NCBI GenBank assembly: GCA_013361075.1
Contig: JABWAJ010000209.1
Span: 1 to 8,795, forward strand
DNA length: 8,795 nt
Direction of reading: 5' to 3'
DNA from: Saprospiraceae bacterium
Lineage (GTDB): Bacteria > Bacteroidota > Bacteroidia > Chitinophagales > Saprospiraceae
Positions within the stretch are counted from its first letter, which is position 1, and every line of letters begins with the position of its first letter. The notes under the pieces were generated by a model. The model was not told the origin of the DNA and did not search any database. It saw only the letters and a program-made list of their open reading frames with translations. A program made the position numbers and the translations under genes. Positions 1-7,888 of the stretch are shown here, one piece after another.

Positions 1-2811
1 GCCATTATTGTGGACAAAGCCGAACCAAGCGAGGCATTAAAGGCAAACATAGCCTGGTCGGTCGGATTGGAAAACGTCACCCACCTGCTCTCTGCGACGC
101 AATTGAAAAAATTCAGGCAAAAACAAAGCGTACAGGGCGAACAGGACATTAAAGGTGAAAAAGGAGCGTATTTTATTTCCACAGATATTGCACTCGCCGG
201 CCATTCCGAAAAAAAATGGGTTATTGTTGCCGATGTAAATCAAAGCCAGTCGCAGGTTGTGGAAATTTGCGAGCTCATCAAAGACAAAACCGGCCTTGAA
301 AAGCAATTGCACGATGATATAGCTGCCGGAACACAACATCTGATTCAACTCGTTGCCGCTGCAGACGGGCTGCAATTCACTGCGGATAAACTGACCGATA
401 CCCGCCATTTTTCAAACGTGCTGTTCAATATCATGCGGGGTGGCATATTTGACGACAATTACCAGATCGAAAAAGGTGATTTTGTCAGGTACCTCACCAA
501 AGCCAATAAGGAGGTCACTGCCAGGAATGGCGCATTTATTGCGGGTTTGGCGGAAGCATTCAATCAATCTGAACTCAGGGGCCTGTTGGTGAAAAGTGAA
601 GACCCTGATCTGGCCCGACTGGGCATGGAGTACCTGCCTCTAAAGTTCAGCCGCAGGCATGGAGACCCCAGCCGCCCCTGGAATTATTTTTCCATCAACA
701 CCCGGGATGAAACGGACGGTTCGAAAATATTGGATTATGAAGGCAACTGGCGGGACTTATTCCAGAATTGGGAAGCCCTGGCCTGCTCCTATCCCGAATT
801 TATTGAGGGAATGATATTCAAGTTCCTCAATGCTTCCACATTTGACGGGTACAATCCGTACCGGGTCACAAAAGATGGCTTTGACTGGGAAACCATCGAG
901 CCCGATAACCCCTGGTCTTATATCGGATATTGGGGCGACCACCAGATCATTTACCTCCAGAAGTTTCTGGAAATCATTGAAAAATACCAGCCGGGTACTC
1001 TAAAATCCTATTTTGAAAAGGATTGGTTTGTATACGCTGCCGTCCCTTACCTCATAAAACCTTATCATGAAGTATTGAAAAACCCTAAAGATACCATTGC
1101 CTTCGACCACGAGTGGGATAAGGAGATCCGGGAACGGCGGAATGCACTGGGAGCCGATGGCGCACTACTGACTGCCGAAAACCGGAAAATATACCACGTT
1201 AACTTCCTGGAAAAAATATTGGCAACCGTTTTGGCCAAAGTATCGAACCTCATCCCGGAAGCAGGAATATGGATGAACACCCAACGCCCGGAATGGAACG
1301 ATGCCAATAATGCCTTAGTAGGCAACGGGGTTTCGATGGTGACCCTGTATTACCTGCGCCGGTTTATGAAATTTTTCCAGCGCGTATTGGAGGGGGCAAC
1401 ATTGGAAAGTGCAGCGCTTTCCGTAGAATTGGCTGAATACTACCACCATGTAAGAGAAACGCTTCAGGATTTTCACCCCCTGTTGGTGCAAAGCATTTCT
1501 GATGAAGATAGAAAAAAGATCCTCGACAGGTTAGGTCTTGCAGCGTCAGAATACCGCGAGGCCATCTATCAAAATGGTTTTTGTGGTAAAAAAAGAGGCA
1601 CTTCCTTAAACGAGCTGAAAACGTTCGCACAATTGAGTCTCGATTTTATAGAACACGCCATCCGTGCCAATCAACGGGCCGACAAACTTTACCATGCCTA
1701 CAACCTGATGACCGCCAATGACACGGCGGTTTCCATCTCGCACCTCAGCGAAATGCTGGAAGGGCAGGTAGCCGTTCTGAGTTCGGGGTATTTAAGCCCG
1801 GAGGAAGCCCTTGATGTACTCAATGCTTTAAAAAACAGCGCCTTATTCCGGGACGACCAGTACAGTTACTTATTGTACCCAAATAAAGATTTACAAGGCT
1901 TTTTGAAAAAAAATATCATCCCCCAATCCGATGCCCAATCATCGGAATTAATCCGGCAAATGATCAGCGACGGGAATACCGCCATTGTTGAACGGGATAT
2001 AAAGGGGGCGTATCATTTCAATGGAAATTTCAAAAACGCCAATGACCTCAGTACAGCCCTGAAGGCACTTTCTGAAACGAAGTACAGCGAACTGGTCAGA
2101 AAAGACACGGAACTTTTGCTGGAAATATTCGAGCAGGTGTTCCACCACAAAGCATTTACCGGCAGGTCGGGTACTTTTTTCTCTTATGAGGGCCTCGGTT
2201 CCATCTATTGGCACATGGTGTCCAAATTGCATTTGGCCGTACAGGAATGTTGCCTGAAAGCTATTGCTGAAAATGCCGATCCAGGCGTCACAGGCCGCCT
2301 GCTGGAACACTACTACGAGATTGAAGCCGGCATCGGAGTGCACAAATCTCCGGAGTTGTACGGTGCATTTCCGACCGACCCCTATTCGCACACCCCACTG
2401 CATCGGGGGGCCCAGCAACCCGGCATGACCGGGCAGGTTAAGGAAGACATATTGGTGCGGTTTGGAGCACTGGGCGTCTTCGTAGAAGGGGGGAAATTGT
2501 CTTTCAACCCCAGCTTGTTGCGGAAAACTGAATTCCTGGAACAACAGCAAACCTTTGAATATGTGAATATTCGGGGAGAAAAAGAGCAAATCCTCCTGCA
2601 ACCCGGCACCCTTGGTTTCACCTGTTGCCAAACTCCCGTAGTCTACGCCATACAGGATAAACCCGGATTGGAAGTTGTGCTGACGAACGGCAAATCACTG
2701 GCCTTTGATTCGCTGATATTGGATAGCGACATAAGCAGGCAAATTTTTCAAAGGAATGGTGCGGTAGAAAAAATACAGGTTTTTGTGGAAGCGCATGCTC
2801 TAAAAGACTGA
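1..2811 (+). CDS. Probable inverting beta-1,3-glucan phosphorylase (GH94/GH149/GH161-like), 5' end missing
   Basis: The frame is open to the left edge: codons for A-I-I precede the first possible start, a GTG at position 10, so the true start is probably upstream and at least 936 codons are present. Residues are counted from that GTG. I recognise an (alpha/alpha)6-barrel phosphorylase pattern from memory, not from a search. An N-terminal beta-rich part with W-V-I-V-A-D (70-75) is followed by the barrel, with NYFSINTRDE (225-234), DYEGNWRDLFQNWEAL (242-257), YIGYWGDHQI (304-313), RPEWNDANNALVGNG (426-440, comparable to the DWND catalytic-acid segment of GH94), GRSGTFFSYEGLGSIYWHM (718-736) and HRGAQQPGMTGQVKED (798-813, glycine-rich, possibly phosphate-binding). 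A small beta domain ends the protein. Inverting phosphorylases of this type release alpha-glucose 1-phosphate from beta-glucans in the cytosol, and GH149 enzymes are longer than 1000 residues, which fits a missing N-terminus. The next gene starts 3 bases after the TGA. The exact family and the linkage acted on are inferred largely from the neighbouring beta-glucanases; a hydrolase or another member of the clan is possible. Confidence 0.6.
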   Translation, partial: AIIVDKAEPSEALKANIAWSVGLENVTHLLSATQLKKFRQKQSVQGEQDIKGEKGAYFISTDIALAGHSEKKWVIVADVNQSQSQVVEICELIKDKTGLEKQLHDDIAAGTQHLIQLVAAADGLQFTADKLTDTRHFSNVLFNIMRGGIFDDNYQIEKGDFVRYLTKANKEVTARNGAFIAGLAEAFNQSELRGLLVKSEDPDLARLGMEYLPLKFSRRHGDPSRPWNYFSINTRDETDGSKILDYEGNWRDLFQNWEALACSYPEFIEGMIFKFLNASTFDGYNPYRVTKDGFDWETIEPDNPWSYIGYWGDHQIIYLQKFLEIIEKYQPGTLKSYFEKDWFVYAAVPYLIKPYHEVLKNPKDTIAFDHEWDKEIRERRNALGADGALLTAENRKIYHVNFLEKILATVLAKVSNLIPEAGIWMNTQRPEWNDANNALVGNGVSMVTLYYLRRFMKFFQRVLEGATLESAALSVELAEYYHHVRETLQDFHPLLVQSISDEDRKKILDRLGLAASEYREAIYQNGFCGKKRGTSLNELKTFAQLSLDFIEHAIRANQRADKLYHAYNLMTANDTAVSISHLSEMLEGQVAVLSSGYLSPEEALDVLNALKNSALFRDDQYSYLLYPNKDLQGFLKKNIIPQSDAQSSELIRQMISDGNTAIVERDIKGAYHFNGNFKNANDLSTALKALSETKYSELVRKDTELLLEIFEQVFHHKAFTGRSGTFFSYEGLGSIYWHMVSKLHLAVQECCLKAIAENADPGVTGRLLEHYYEIEAGIGVHKSPELYGAFPTDPYSHTPLHRGAQQPGMTGQVKEDILVRFGALGVFVEGGKLSFNPSLLRKTEFLEQQQTFEYVNIRGEKEQILLQPGTLGFTCCQTPVVYAIQDKPGLEVVLTNGKSLAFDSLILDSDISRQIFQRNGAVEKIQVFVEAHALKD

Positions 2812-2814
2812 ACC

Positions 2815-5499
2815 ATGATGCGCCGGAAAAAAAATTGCAATCCTTCGGTTCTTTTATTGACTATGATGCTCATGACTTCCTGTGCGACGTCTTTTAAAAT
2901 TATGGATAAACCAGCTGCTGCTATTTTGGGAAACCTTGAATATCAGGCCATTTCCTATGGGGGGTATCGGGCACTAAGCCGGGCGGAACAGCCGACGATT
3001 CCACAATTAAAAGAAGACTTGAAGCTGTTATCGGCTATGGGCATTCGATTGCTCCGAACTTACAATGTACATTATGACGAGGCCGCTAACCTGCTGGAGG
3101 CCATTCGGCAACTGAGGCAGGAAAACCCGGCATTTGAAATCTACCTCATGCTTGGTGCATGGATTGATTGCAAAAACGCCTGGACCGAATTTCCGCCCGA
3201 CCACGATCAGGAAAGCGAAAAAAATGCCGGAGAGATTGACCGCGCAGTGGCTTTGGCCAAACAATACCCTGACATTGTCAAAATCATTGCAGTAGGAAAC
3301 GAGGCGATGGTCAAGTGGGCCGCCAGCTATTATGTGCAGCCCGGTGTCATCCTGAAATGGGTGAACCATTTGCAAAACCTTAAGAAAAAAGGCGAATTGC
3401 CGAAAAACTTGTGGATTACCAGTTCGGACAACTTCGCCTCGTGGGGTGGCGGCGGTAGTGAATACCATGTCGAAGACCTGAATCAATTGATCAGGGCAGT
3501 GGATTTCATCTCCATGCACACCTACCCCATGCACGATACGCATTACAATCCCAAATTCTGGAGCGGACAGGAAGACAAAACAGCTTCGTCAGACTTAGAA
3601 AAAATAGATGCAGCCATGCTCCGGGCAAGGGATTATGCCATTTCGCAATACGAAAGTGTGGTGGCTTATATGAAAACCTTAGGCGTAAACAAACCCGTGC
3701 ATATTGGCGAAACCGGATGGGCAACCCAATCCAACGAACACTATGGCGATGAAGGATCCAGAGCCACCGACGAATACAAATCTGCCCGGTATTACCACCT
3801 CATGAGGGAATGGAGCAATAAGAACGGCATTACCTGTTTTTTCTTTGAGGCTTTTGACGAACAGTGGAAAGATGCGGCCAACCCGGGTGGCTCAGAAAAC
3901 CATTTTGGCCTGATCAACTTGCAATCTCAGGCAAAATATGCCATTTGGGATTTGGTGGATGCGGGCACTTTCAAAGGTTTGACACGGGACGGAAAGCCGA
4001 TCGTCAAAACCTTTAACGGCGACAAAGCCGCCATGATGCAAACGGTGAAAGTACCCCCGAGCACCATGGCCGTGGATATTTATGAAACTTCCGAAAGCGG
4101 CAACAAACTGACGAAGGTGGAACCGTCCAACCCAACGGGGAACAAAGTTGAAATACGAATTCTGCCCGATGAAAAGTTCCAGACCATCGTTGGTTTTGGG
4201 GGCTCATTCACAGAGGCTTCGGCTTCCCTCCTCAATCAATTAGGCAGTGTGAACAGGGCAAAAATATTAGAAGCCTATTTCGGAGAGTCGGGTGCAAAAT
4301 ACTCGCTGACGCGCACTCACATCAATTCCTGCGATTTTTCAACGGGAAATTATTCCTACGCACCAGTAGCCGGTGATGCGGAGTTGGCGCATTTTTCCAT
4401 AGCAGCAGATATGGATGACCTTGTCCCGATGATTAAAGAAGCCATGGCAGTTTCCAAAGAGGGGTTCAAAATCATCTCTTCGCCGTGGACAGCCCCCCCC
4501 TGGATGAAATCCAACAAGGATTGGCGGGGTGGCAGGCTGTTGCCCGAATATTACGACACCTGGGCTTTGTTTTTTTCAAAATATTTAGCTGCCTATCGCG
4601 CACAAGGCATTGATATATGGGGACTTACTGTGGAAAACGAGCCATTGGGCAATGACAGCAACTGGGAAAGCATGCACTTTTCACCAAAGGAAATGACCGA
4701 TTTTGTAAAGAACCATTTAGGTCCAAAATTAAAAGCAGACAACCATTCAGTAAAAATATTGGGATTTGACCAGAACCGGGACGAAGAACTAAAAAAATGG
4801 GTAGATGTCATGTTTGCGGATGAAGGCGCGCCGGAATATTTTGACGGCACCGCCGTGCATTGGTATGCCAGTACTTATGATTATTTCCCGGATGCACTGC
4901 AATACGTTCACCGTAAAGCACCTGACAAACTCATCATCCAATCAGAGGCCTGCATAGATGCGGAAGTACCCCGGTGGAAAGACGATGCCTGGTATTGGTC
5001 GGAAGAAGCTACCGACTGGGGCTGGGATTGGGCACCGAAAGACCTGAAATACCTGCACCCCAAATATGTGCCCACGTACCGGTATGCCCGCGACATCATC
5101 GGATGCCTCAACAATTGGGTGCACGGCTGGGTGGACTGGAACATGGTCTTAAACCGGCAGGGCGGCCCCAACTGGGCCAAAAACTGGTGCGTAGCACCCG
5201 TCATTGTTGATCCCGAAAAAGACGAAATTTATTTTACACCCCTCTATTATACCCTTTCTCACTTCAGCCGGGTCATCAGGCCCGGTGCTGTCAGAATTGG
5301 ATTCCATAATCCCGACGAAACACTCATGGTGACGGCGGCACAAAATCCCGACGGCTCGGTTGCCGTGGTCGTGTTTAATCCTGGTAAAAATGACAAGCCA
5401 TTCGCCCTCTCTATAGGTAAAAAATCCGCCCACATAAACATCAGTGCAAAAGCGATTCAAACCATCTTGATCCATAAACGAAACATCAACCATGAGTAA
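2815..5499 (+). CDS. Two-module lipoprotein: GH17 endo-beta-1,3-glucanase plus GH30 beta-glucanase
   Basis: The 894-residue product starts with a basic n-region (MMRRKK), a short hydrophobic stretch and a lipobox L-M-T-S-C with Cys23 as the lipidation site, so it should be anchored in a membrane outside the cytosol. The GH17 module spans about residues 35-385. It has ISYGGYR near its start, the acid/base in AVGNEAM (Glu163), the nucleophile in HIGETGWAT (Glu299) and FEAFDEQWK (344-352). The GH30 module spans about 410-890. Its signatures are IVGFGGSFTEASAS, SSPWTAPPWMK (555-565), the acid/base in TVENEP (Glu609), the nucleophile in IIQSEAC (Glu711), and a C-terminal beta-sandwich after the TPLYYTLSHFSRVIRPG segment. 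Both catalytic pairs are intact. GH17 enzymes cut beta-1,3-glucans. GH30 includes beta-1,6-glucanases and beta-glucosidases, and debranching of laminarin side chains is my inference. ATG codons at 2815 and 2818 are both possible starts. The stop overlaps the permease gene by 8 bases, suggesting translational coupling. Confidence 0.88.
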   Translation: MMRRKKNCNPSVLLLTMMLMTSCATSFKIMDKPAAAILGNLEYQAISYGGYRALSRAEQPTIPQLKEDLKLLSAMGIRLLRTYNVHYDEAANLLEAIRQLRQENPAFEIYLMLGAWIDCKNAWTEFPPDHDQESEKNAGEIDRAVALAKQYPDIVKIIAVGNEAMVKWAASYYVQPGVILKWVNHLQNLKKKGELPKNLWITSSDNFASWGGGGSEYHVEDLNQLIRAVDFISMHTYPMHDTHYNPKFWSGQEDKTASSDLEKIDAAMLRARDYAISQYESVVAYMKTLGVNKPVHIGETGWATQSNEHYGDEGSRATDEYKSARYYHLMREWSNKNGITCFFFEAFDEQWKDAANPGGSENHFGLINLQSQAKYAIWDLVDAGTFKGLTRDGKPIVKTFNGDKAAMMQTVKVPPSTMAVDIYETSESGNKLTKVEPSNPTGNKVEIRILPDEKFQTIVGFGGSFTEASASLLNQLGSVNRAKILEAYFGESGAKYSLTRTHINSCDFSTGNYSYAPVAGDAELAHFSIAADMDDLVPMIKEAMAVSKEGFKIISSPWTAPPWMKSNKDWRGGRLLPEYYDTWALFFSKYLAAYRAQGIDIWGLTVENEPLGNDSNWESMHFSPKEMTDFVKNHLGPKLKADNHSVKILGFDQNRDEELKKWVDVMFADEGAPEYFDGTAVHWYASTYDYFPDALQYVHRKAPDKLIIQSEACIDAEVPRWKDDAWYWSEEATDWGWDWAPKDLKYLHPKYVPTYRYARDIIGCLNNWVHGWVDWNMVLNRQGGPNWAKNWCVAPVIVDPEKDEIYFTPLYYTLSHFSRVIRPGAVRIGFHNPDETLMVTAAQNPDGSVAVVVFNPGKNDKPFALSIGKKSAHINISAKAIQTILIHKRNINHE

Positions 5500-7840
5500 C
5501 GCAGCAAAAACCACGCACAAAGTTCCCTTCGGGCAAAAGGTTGCCTTCGGATTAGGGATGCTCGCCAATCAAATGTTCCCGGCTGCCCTGGGGATATTCA
5601 TGGTTGTGCTGGTACAGGATTTGGGCTTCCCCGGCTGGATGTGGGGCATCCTGTTTTTCCTTCCACGGGTTTATGATTCCATCACAGACCCCATCATGGG
5701 TTTTATCTCCGACAACACCCGCTCCGTATGGGGCAGGCGCAGGCACTACGTTTTTATAGGTGCGGTCATTATGGGGATTTCGTTTGTTGCCATGTGGCAG
5801 TTGAATCGGGAAAACGGGGTACAATACAACTTCATCTACTTCCTGCTTTGGTCCATCGTATTCTATACAGGACTGACCATTTTCAGTGTGCCTTATGTAG
5901 CGATGGGCTACGAGATGAGCGATGATTTTCACGACCGCACCGATATCATGGCCGTTGCGCAGTGGATTGGGCAATGGGCCTGGGTGATTGCCCCCTGGTT
6001 CTGGGTGATTATGTATGACCCTACCTGGTTCGAAAATGCAGATACAGCAACCCGAACCCTTTCCGTATGGGTTGGCATATTCTGTATGATTTTGGCCATG
6101 ATTCCTGCTTTTTTTATCAAAGGCAAATCCACCAAAGACGACGATAGCCTCATTCCATTGAGCATGAAGAATATTGGAGGGGGCCTCAAAGAAATAATAA
6201 CCGGGTTTAAGGAAGCCTTCAAAATTCGCCCCTTCAGGAAATTGTGCTTTTCGACTTTTTTCATTTTTAATGCTTTCAATACAGTCGCTTCCTTCTCTTT
6301 TTTCATCATTGTTTACCATTTGTTCAATGGAGATGCTGGAGCGGCAGGCGTTTGGCCGACCTTGTTCGGAAGCGTGGGGGCTTTGGTGACTACGTTTGCG
6401 GTAATTCCCACCGTGGCATGGATGTCCAAAAAAATGGGCAAAAAAAATGCGTTCATGGTTTCCCAGGGCATTTCGCTCATAGGATACGTTTTGTTTTGGT
6501 TCTTGTTTGTGCCGGGTAAGCCCTATATGTTCTTTTTTGCGCTTCCGTTCTTTTCCTTCGGAATCGGCGGTTTATTCACCCTCATGATGTCCATGACGGC
6601 GGATGTATGCGATTTGGACGAGTTGAACACAGGCAAAAGGCGGGAAGGTATTTTTGGTGCCATTTACTGGTGGATGGTGAAATTCGGTTTTGCCATTGCC
6701 GGCGGGCTCAGCGGCGCCATTATGAGTTGGGTTGGGTTTATCCCGAATGCTGAGGTCCAGCCGGAAGGTGCCGTATCTGGATTAAGGTTCTTTTTTTCGG
6801 CGGTTCCCATCATAGGCACTTTGGCTGCCATGTGGATCATGCGCAACTACGATGTGACCGAAGAACGGGCCCATGAAATACGGGCGGAAATAGACCGGAA
6901 GAAAGTAACTACCAATGGCTCTTCCGCTTATTTATCCGGCAAGCTCCTTTTGCTGAAAGAAAGTGGATTGAATTTGAATGCGATGGCCGGGTTGGATTTC
7001 AGCGGTAAGACAACGGCAGAAATCAAGTCCCTGTTTTCTGAGTCGCTTCAAAACGGCCTTCATGGATTATGCTTCAGTCCATACACCGAAGGCCAGAAAA
7101 CGGGTGATATTTTGTCCGAATCCCAGATCCGGAGGCGGATGGAAATCATTGCGCCCCATACGAAATGGGTACGTTCTTTTTCTTGTACCGAAGGCAATGA
7201 ATGGATTCCAAAAATTGCACGGGAAAAAGGCTTGAAAACCATGGCGGGTGCCTGGATAAGCCAGGATAAGGAAAGGAACGAAAGAGAAATTAAAATGCTC
7301 GTGCAACTGGCGGAAGAAGGATTGGTGGACATCGCTGTTGTGGGCAATGAAGTGTTGCTCCGCAATGAACTCTCCGAACAGGAAGTGATCCAATACATTC
7401 AAAAAGTAAGGAGCCTGCTCCCACCGCACATCCCGATAGGATACGTAGATGCCTATTATCAATTCGTGGAAAAACCTGCATTGATCAATGCCTGCGATGT
7501 GGTATTGATCAACTGCTATCCATTTTGGGAAGGAGCCGATGTTGACTATGCGCTGCGCTATTTGCAGTACATGTTCGATCTGGTAAAACAAAAGGCCAAC
7601 GGCAAAAAAGTAATCATCGCCGAAACGGGATGGCCGGGCAAAGGGGAAGACGTACTGGAGGCCAAACCTACGGCTGACAATGCGATGAAGTATTTCATCA
7701 ATACCCAGCAATGGGCCAATAATGAAAATATCGAACTGTTCTATTTCTCCTCATTTGACGAAACCTGGAAAGTGCATCACGAAGGTGAAACGGGCACGCA
7801 ATGGGGATTGTGGAATAAGGATGAAAAATTAAAGTATTGA
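5492..7840 (+). CDS. GPH-family (MFS) sugar symporter fused to a cytosolic GH17 domain
   Basis: The 782-residue product joins two complete modules. Residues 1 to about 470 form a glycoside-pentoside-hexuronide:cation symporter with about 12 hydrophobic segments. It carries the family's loop 2-3 motif SDNTRSVWGRRRHY (73-86), a basic central loop (210-250), another basic loop MSKKMGKKN, the segment DVCDLDELNTGKRREGIF (371-388), and a charged tail (451-471) like the normal C-terminus of GPH permeases. Residues from about 500 to 782 form a GH17 domain with GLCFSPYTEGQ (525-535), WVRSFSC (559-565), the acid/base in VVGNEVLLR (Glu620), CYPFWEG, the nucleophile in IIAETGWPG (Glu711), and FYFSSFDETWK near the end. 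Basic loops and an even number of membrane segments put the C-terminus, and so the enzyme, in the cytosol. GPH permeases are usually about 450-500 residues. The likely cargo is beta-glucan oligosaccharides; the substrate, and whether GH17 hydrolyses or transglycosylates, cannot be read from the sequence. The start ATG lies inside the end of the lipoprotein gene and is preceded by ATCAACC. Confidence 0.88.
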   Translation: MSNAAKTTHKVPFGQKVAFGLGMLANQMFPAALGIFMVVLVQDLGFPGWMWGILFFLPRVYDSITDPIMGFISDNTRSVWGRRRHYVFIGAVIMGISFVAMWQLNRENGVQYNFIYFLLWSIVFYTGLTIFSVPYVAMGYEMSDDFHDRTDIMAVAQWIGQWAWVIAPWFWVIMYDPTWFENADTATRTLSVWVGIFCMILAMIPAFFIKGKSTKDDDSLIPLSMKNIGGGLKEIITGFKEAFKIRPFRKLCFSTFFIFNAFNTVASFSFFIIVYHLFNGDAGAAGVWPTLFGSVGALVTTFAVIPTVAWMSKKMGKKNAFMVSQGISLIGYVLFWFLFVPGKPYMFFFALPFFSFGIGGLFTLMMSMTADVCDLDELNTGKRREGIFGAIYWWMVKFGFAIAGGLSGAIMSWVGFIPNAEVQPEGAVSGLRFFFSAVPIIGTLAAMWIMRNYDVTEERAHEIRAEIDRKKVTTNGSSAYLSGKLLLLKESGLNLNAMAGLDFSGKTTAEIKSLFSESLQNGLHGLCFSPYTEGQKTGDILSESQIRRRMEIIAPHTKWVRSFSCTEGNEWIPKIAREKGLKTMAGAWISQDKERNEREIKMLVQLAEEGLVDIAVVGNEVLLRNELSEQEVIQYIQKVRSLLPPHIPIGYVDAYYQFVEKPALINACDVVLINCYPFWEGADVDYALRYLQYMFDLVKQKANGKKVIIAETGWPGKGEDVLEAKPTADNAMKYFINTQQWANNENIELFYFSSFDETWKVHHEGETGTQWGLWNKDEKLKY

Positions 7841-7888
7841 CCGGCGGTTAATCCAACCAACAATCAAATCATCAAAAGATTATCAACC
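7841..7888 (+). other. Short spacer before the second GH17 gene
   Basis: This 48-base, A/C-rich gap is the only true intergenic space in the window apart from 3 bases at 2812-2814. It has no GC-rich stem followed by a T-run, so no intrinsic terminator is visible. I see no Bacteroidota-type -7 box (TAnnTTTG) and no purine-rich Shine-Dalgarno core. It ends in ATCAACC directly before the ATG, the same seven bases that precede the permease start. A weak AATC/GATT pair surrounds seven bases and is too short to call. Read-through from the upstream gene is the simplest reading. Confidence 0.5.

Noticed and set aside
1948..2631. 227-codon open frame on the minus strand
   Set aside because: It lies entirely antisense to the phosphorylase-like gene, its product has no recognisable domain, and the + strand frame shows coherent conserved motifs across the same stretch.
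2827..2834. Run of eight A bases just after the lipoprotein start, a possible phase-variation tract
   Set aside because: It encodes the lysines of the signal peptide n-region, and similar A-runs occur elsewhere in the window (for example near 1907-1914), so it is not distinctive.
3028..3543. 171-codon open frame on the minus strand
   Set aside because: Antisense to the GH17 module of the lipoprotein, with no supporting motifs or start context.
4493..4500. Run of eight C bases inside the GH30 module, a possible slippage or phase-variation site
   Set aside because: It encodes the prolines of the family-conserved SSPWTAPPWMK segment, which explains it without invoking phase variation, and the frame is intact on both sides.
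4974..5210. 78-codon open frame on the + strand in another frame
   Set aside because: It overlaps the GH30 module out of frame, and the GH30 reading frame is well supported by catalytic motifs.
5552..6319. 255-codon open frame on the minus strand
   Set aside because: It is antisense to the permease domain, which has clear membrane segments and family motifs there; the translation looks like a composition artefact.
7067..7711. 214-codon open frame on the minus strand, with a similar one at 8003-8362
   Set aside because: Both mirror the two paralogous GH17 regions, so their mutual resemblance follows from the duplication on the + strand and is not evidence of an antisense gene.
7838..7888. 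Possible terminator or promoter between the fusion gene and the second GH17 gene
   Set aside because: The only inverted repeat is four bases long, no T-run follows it, and no Bacteroidota promoter box is visible.
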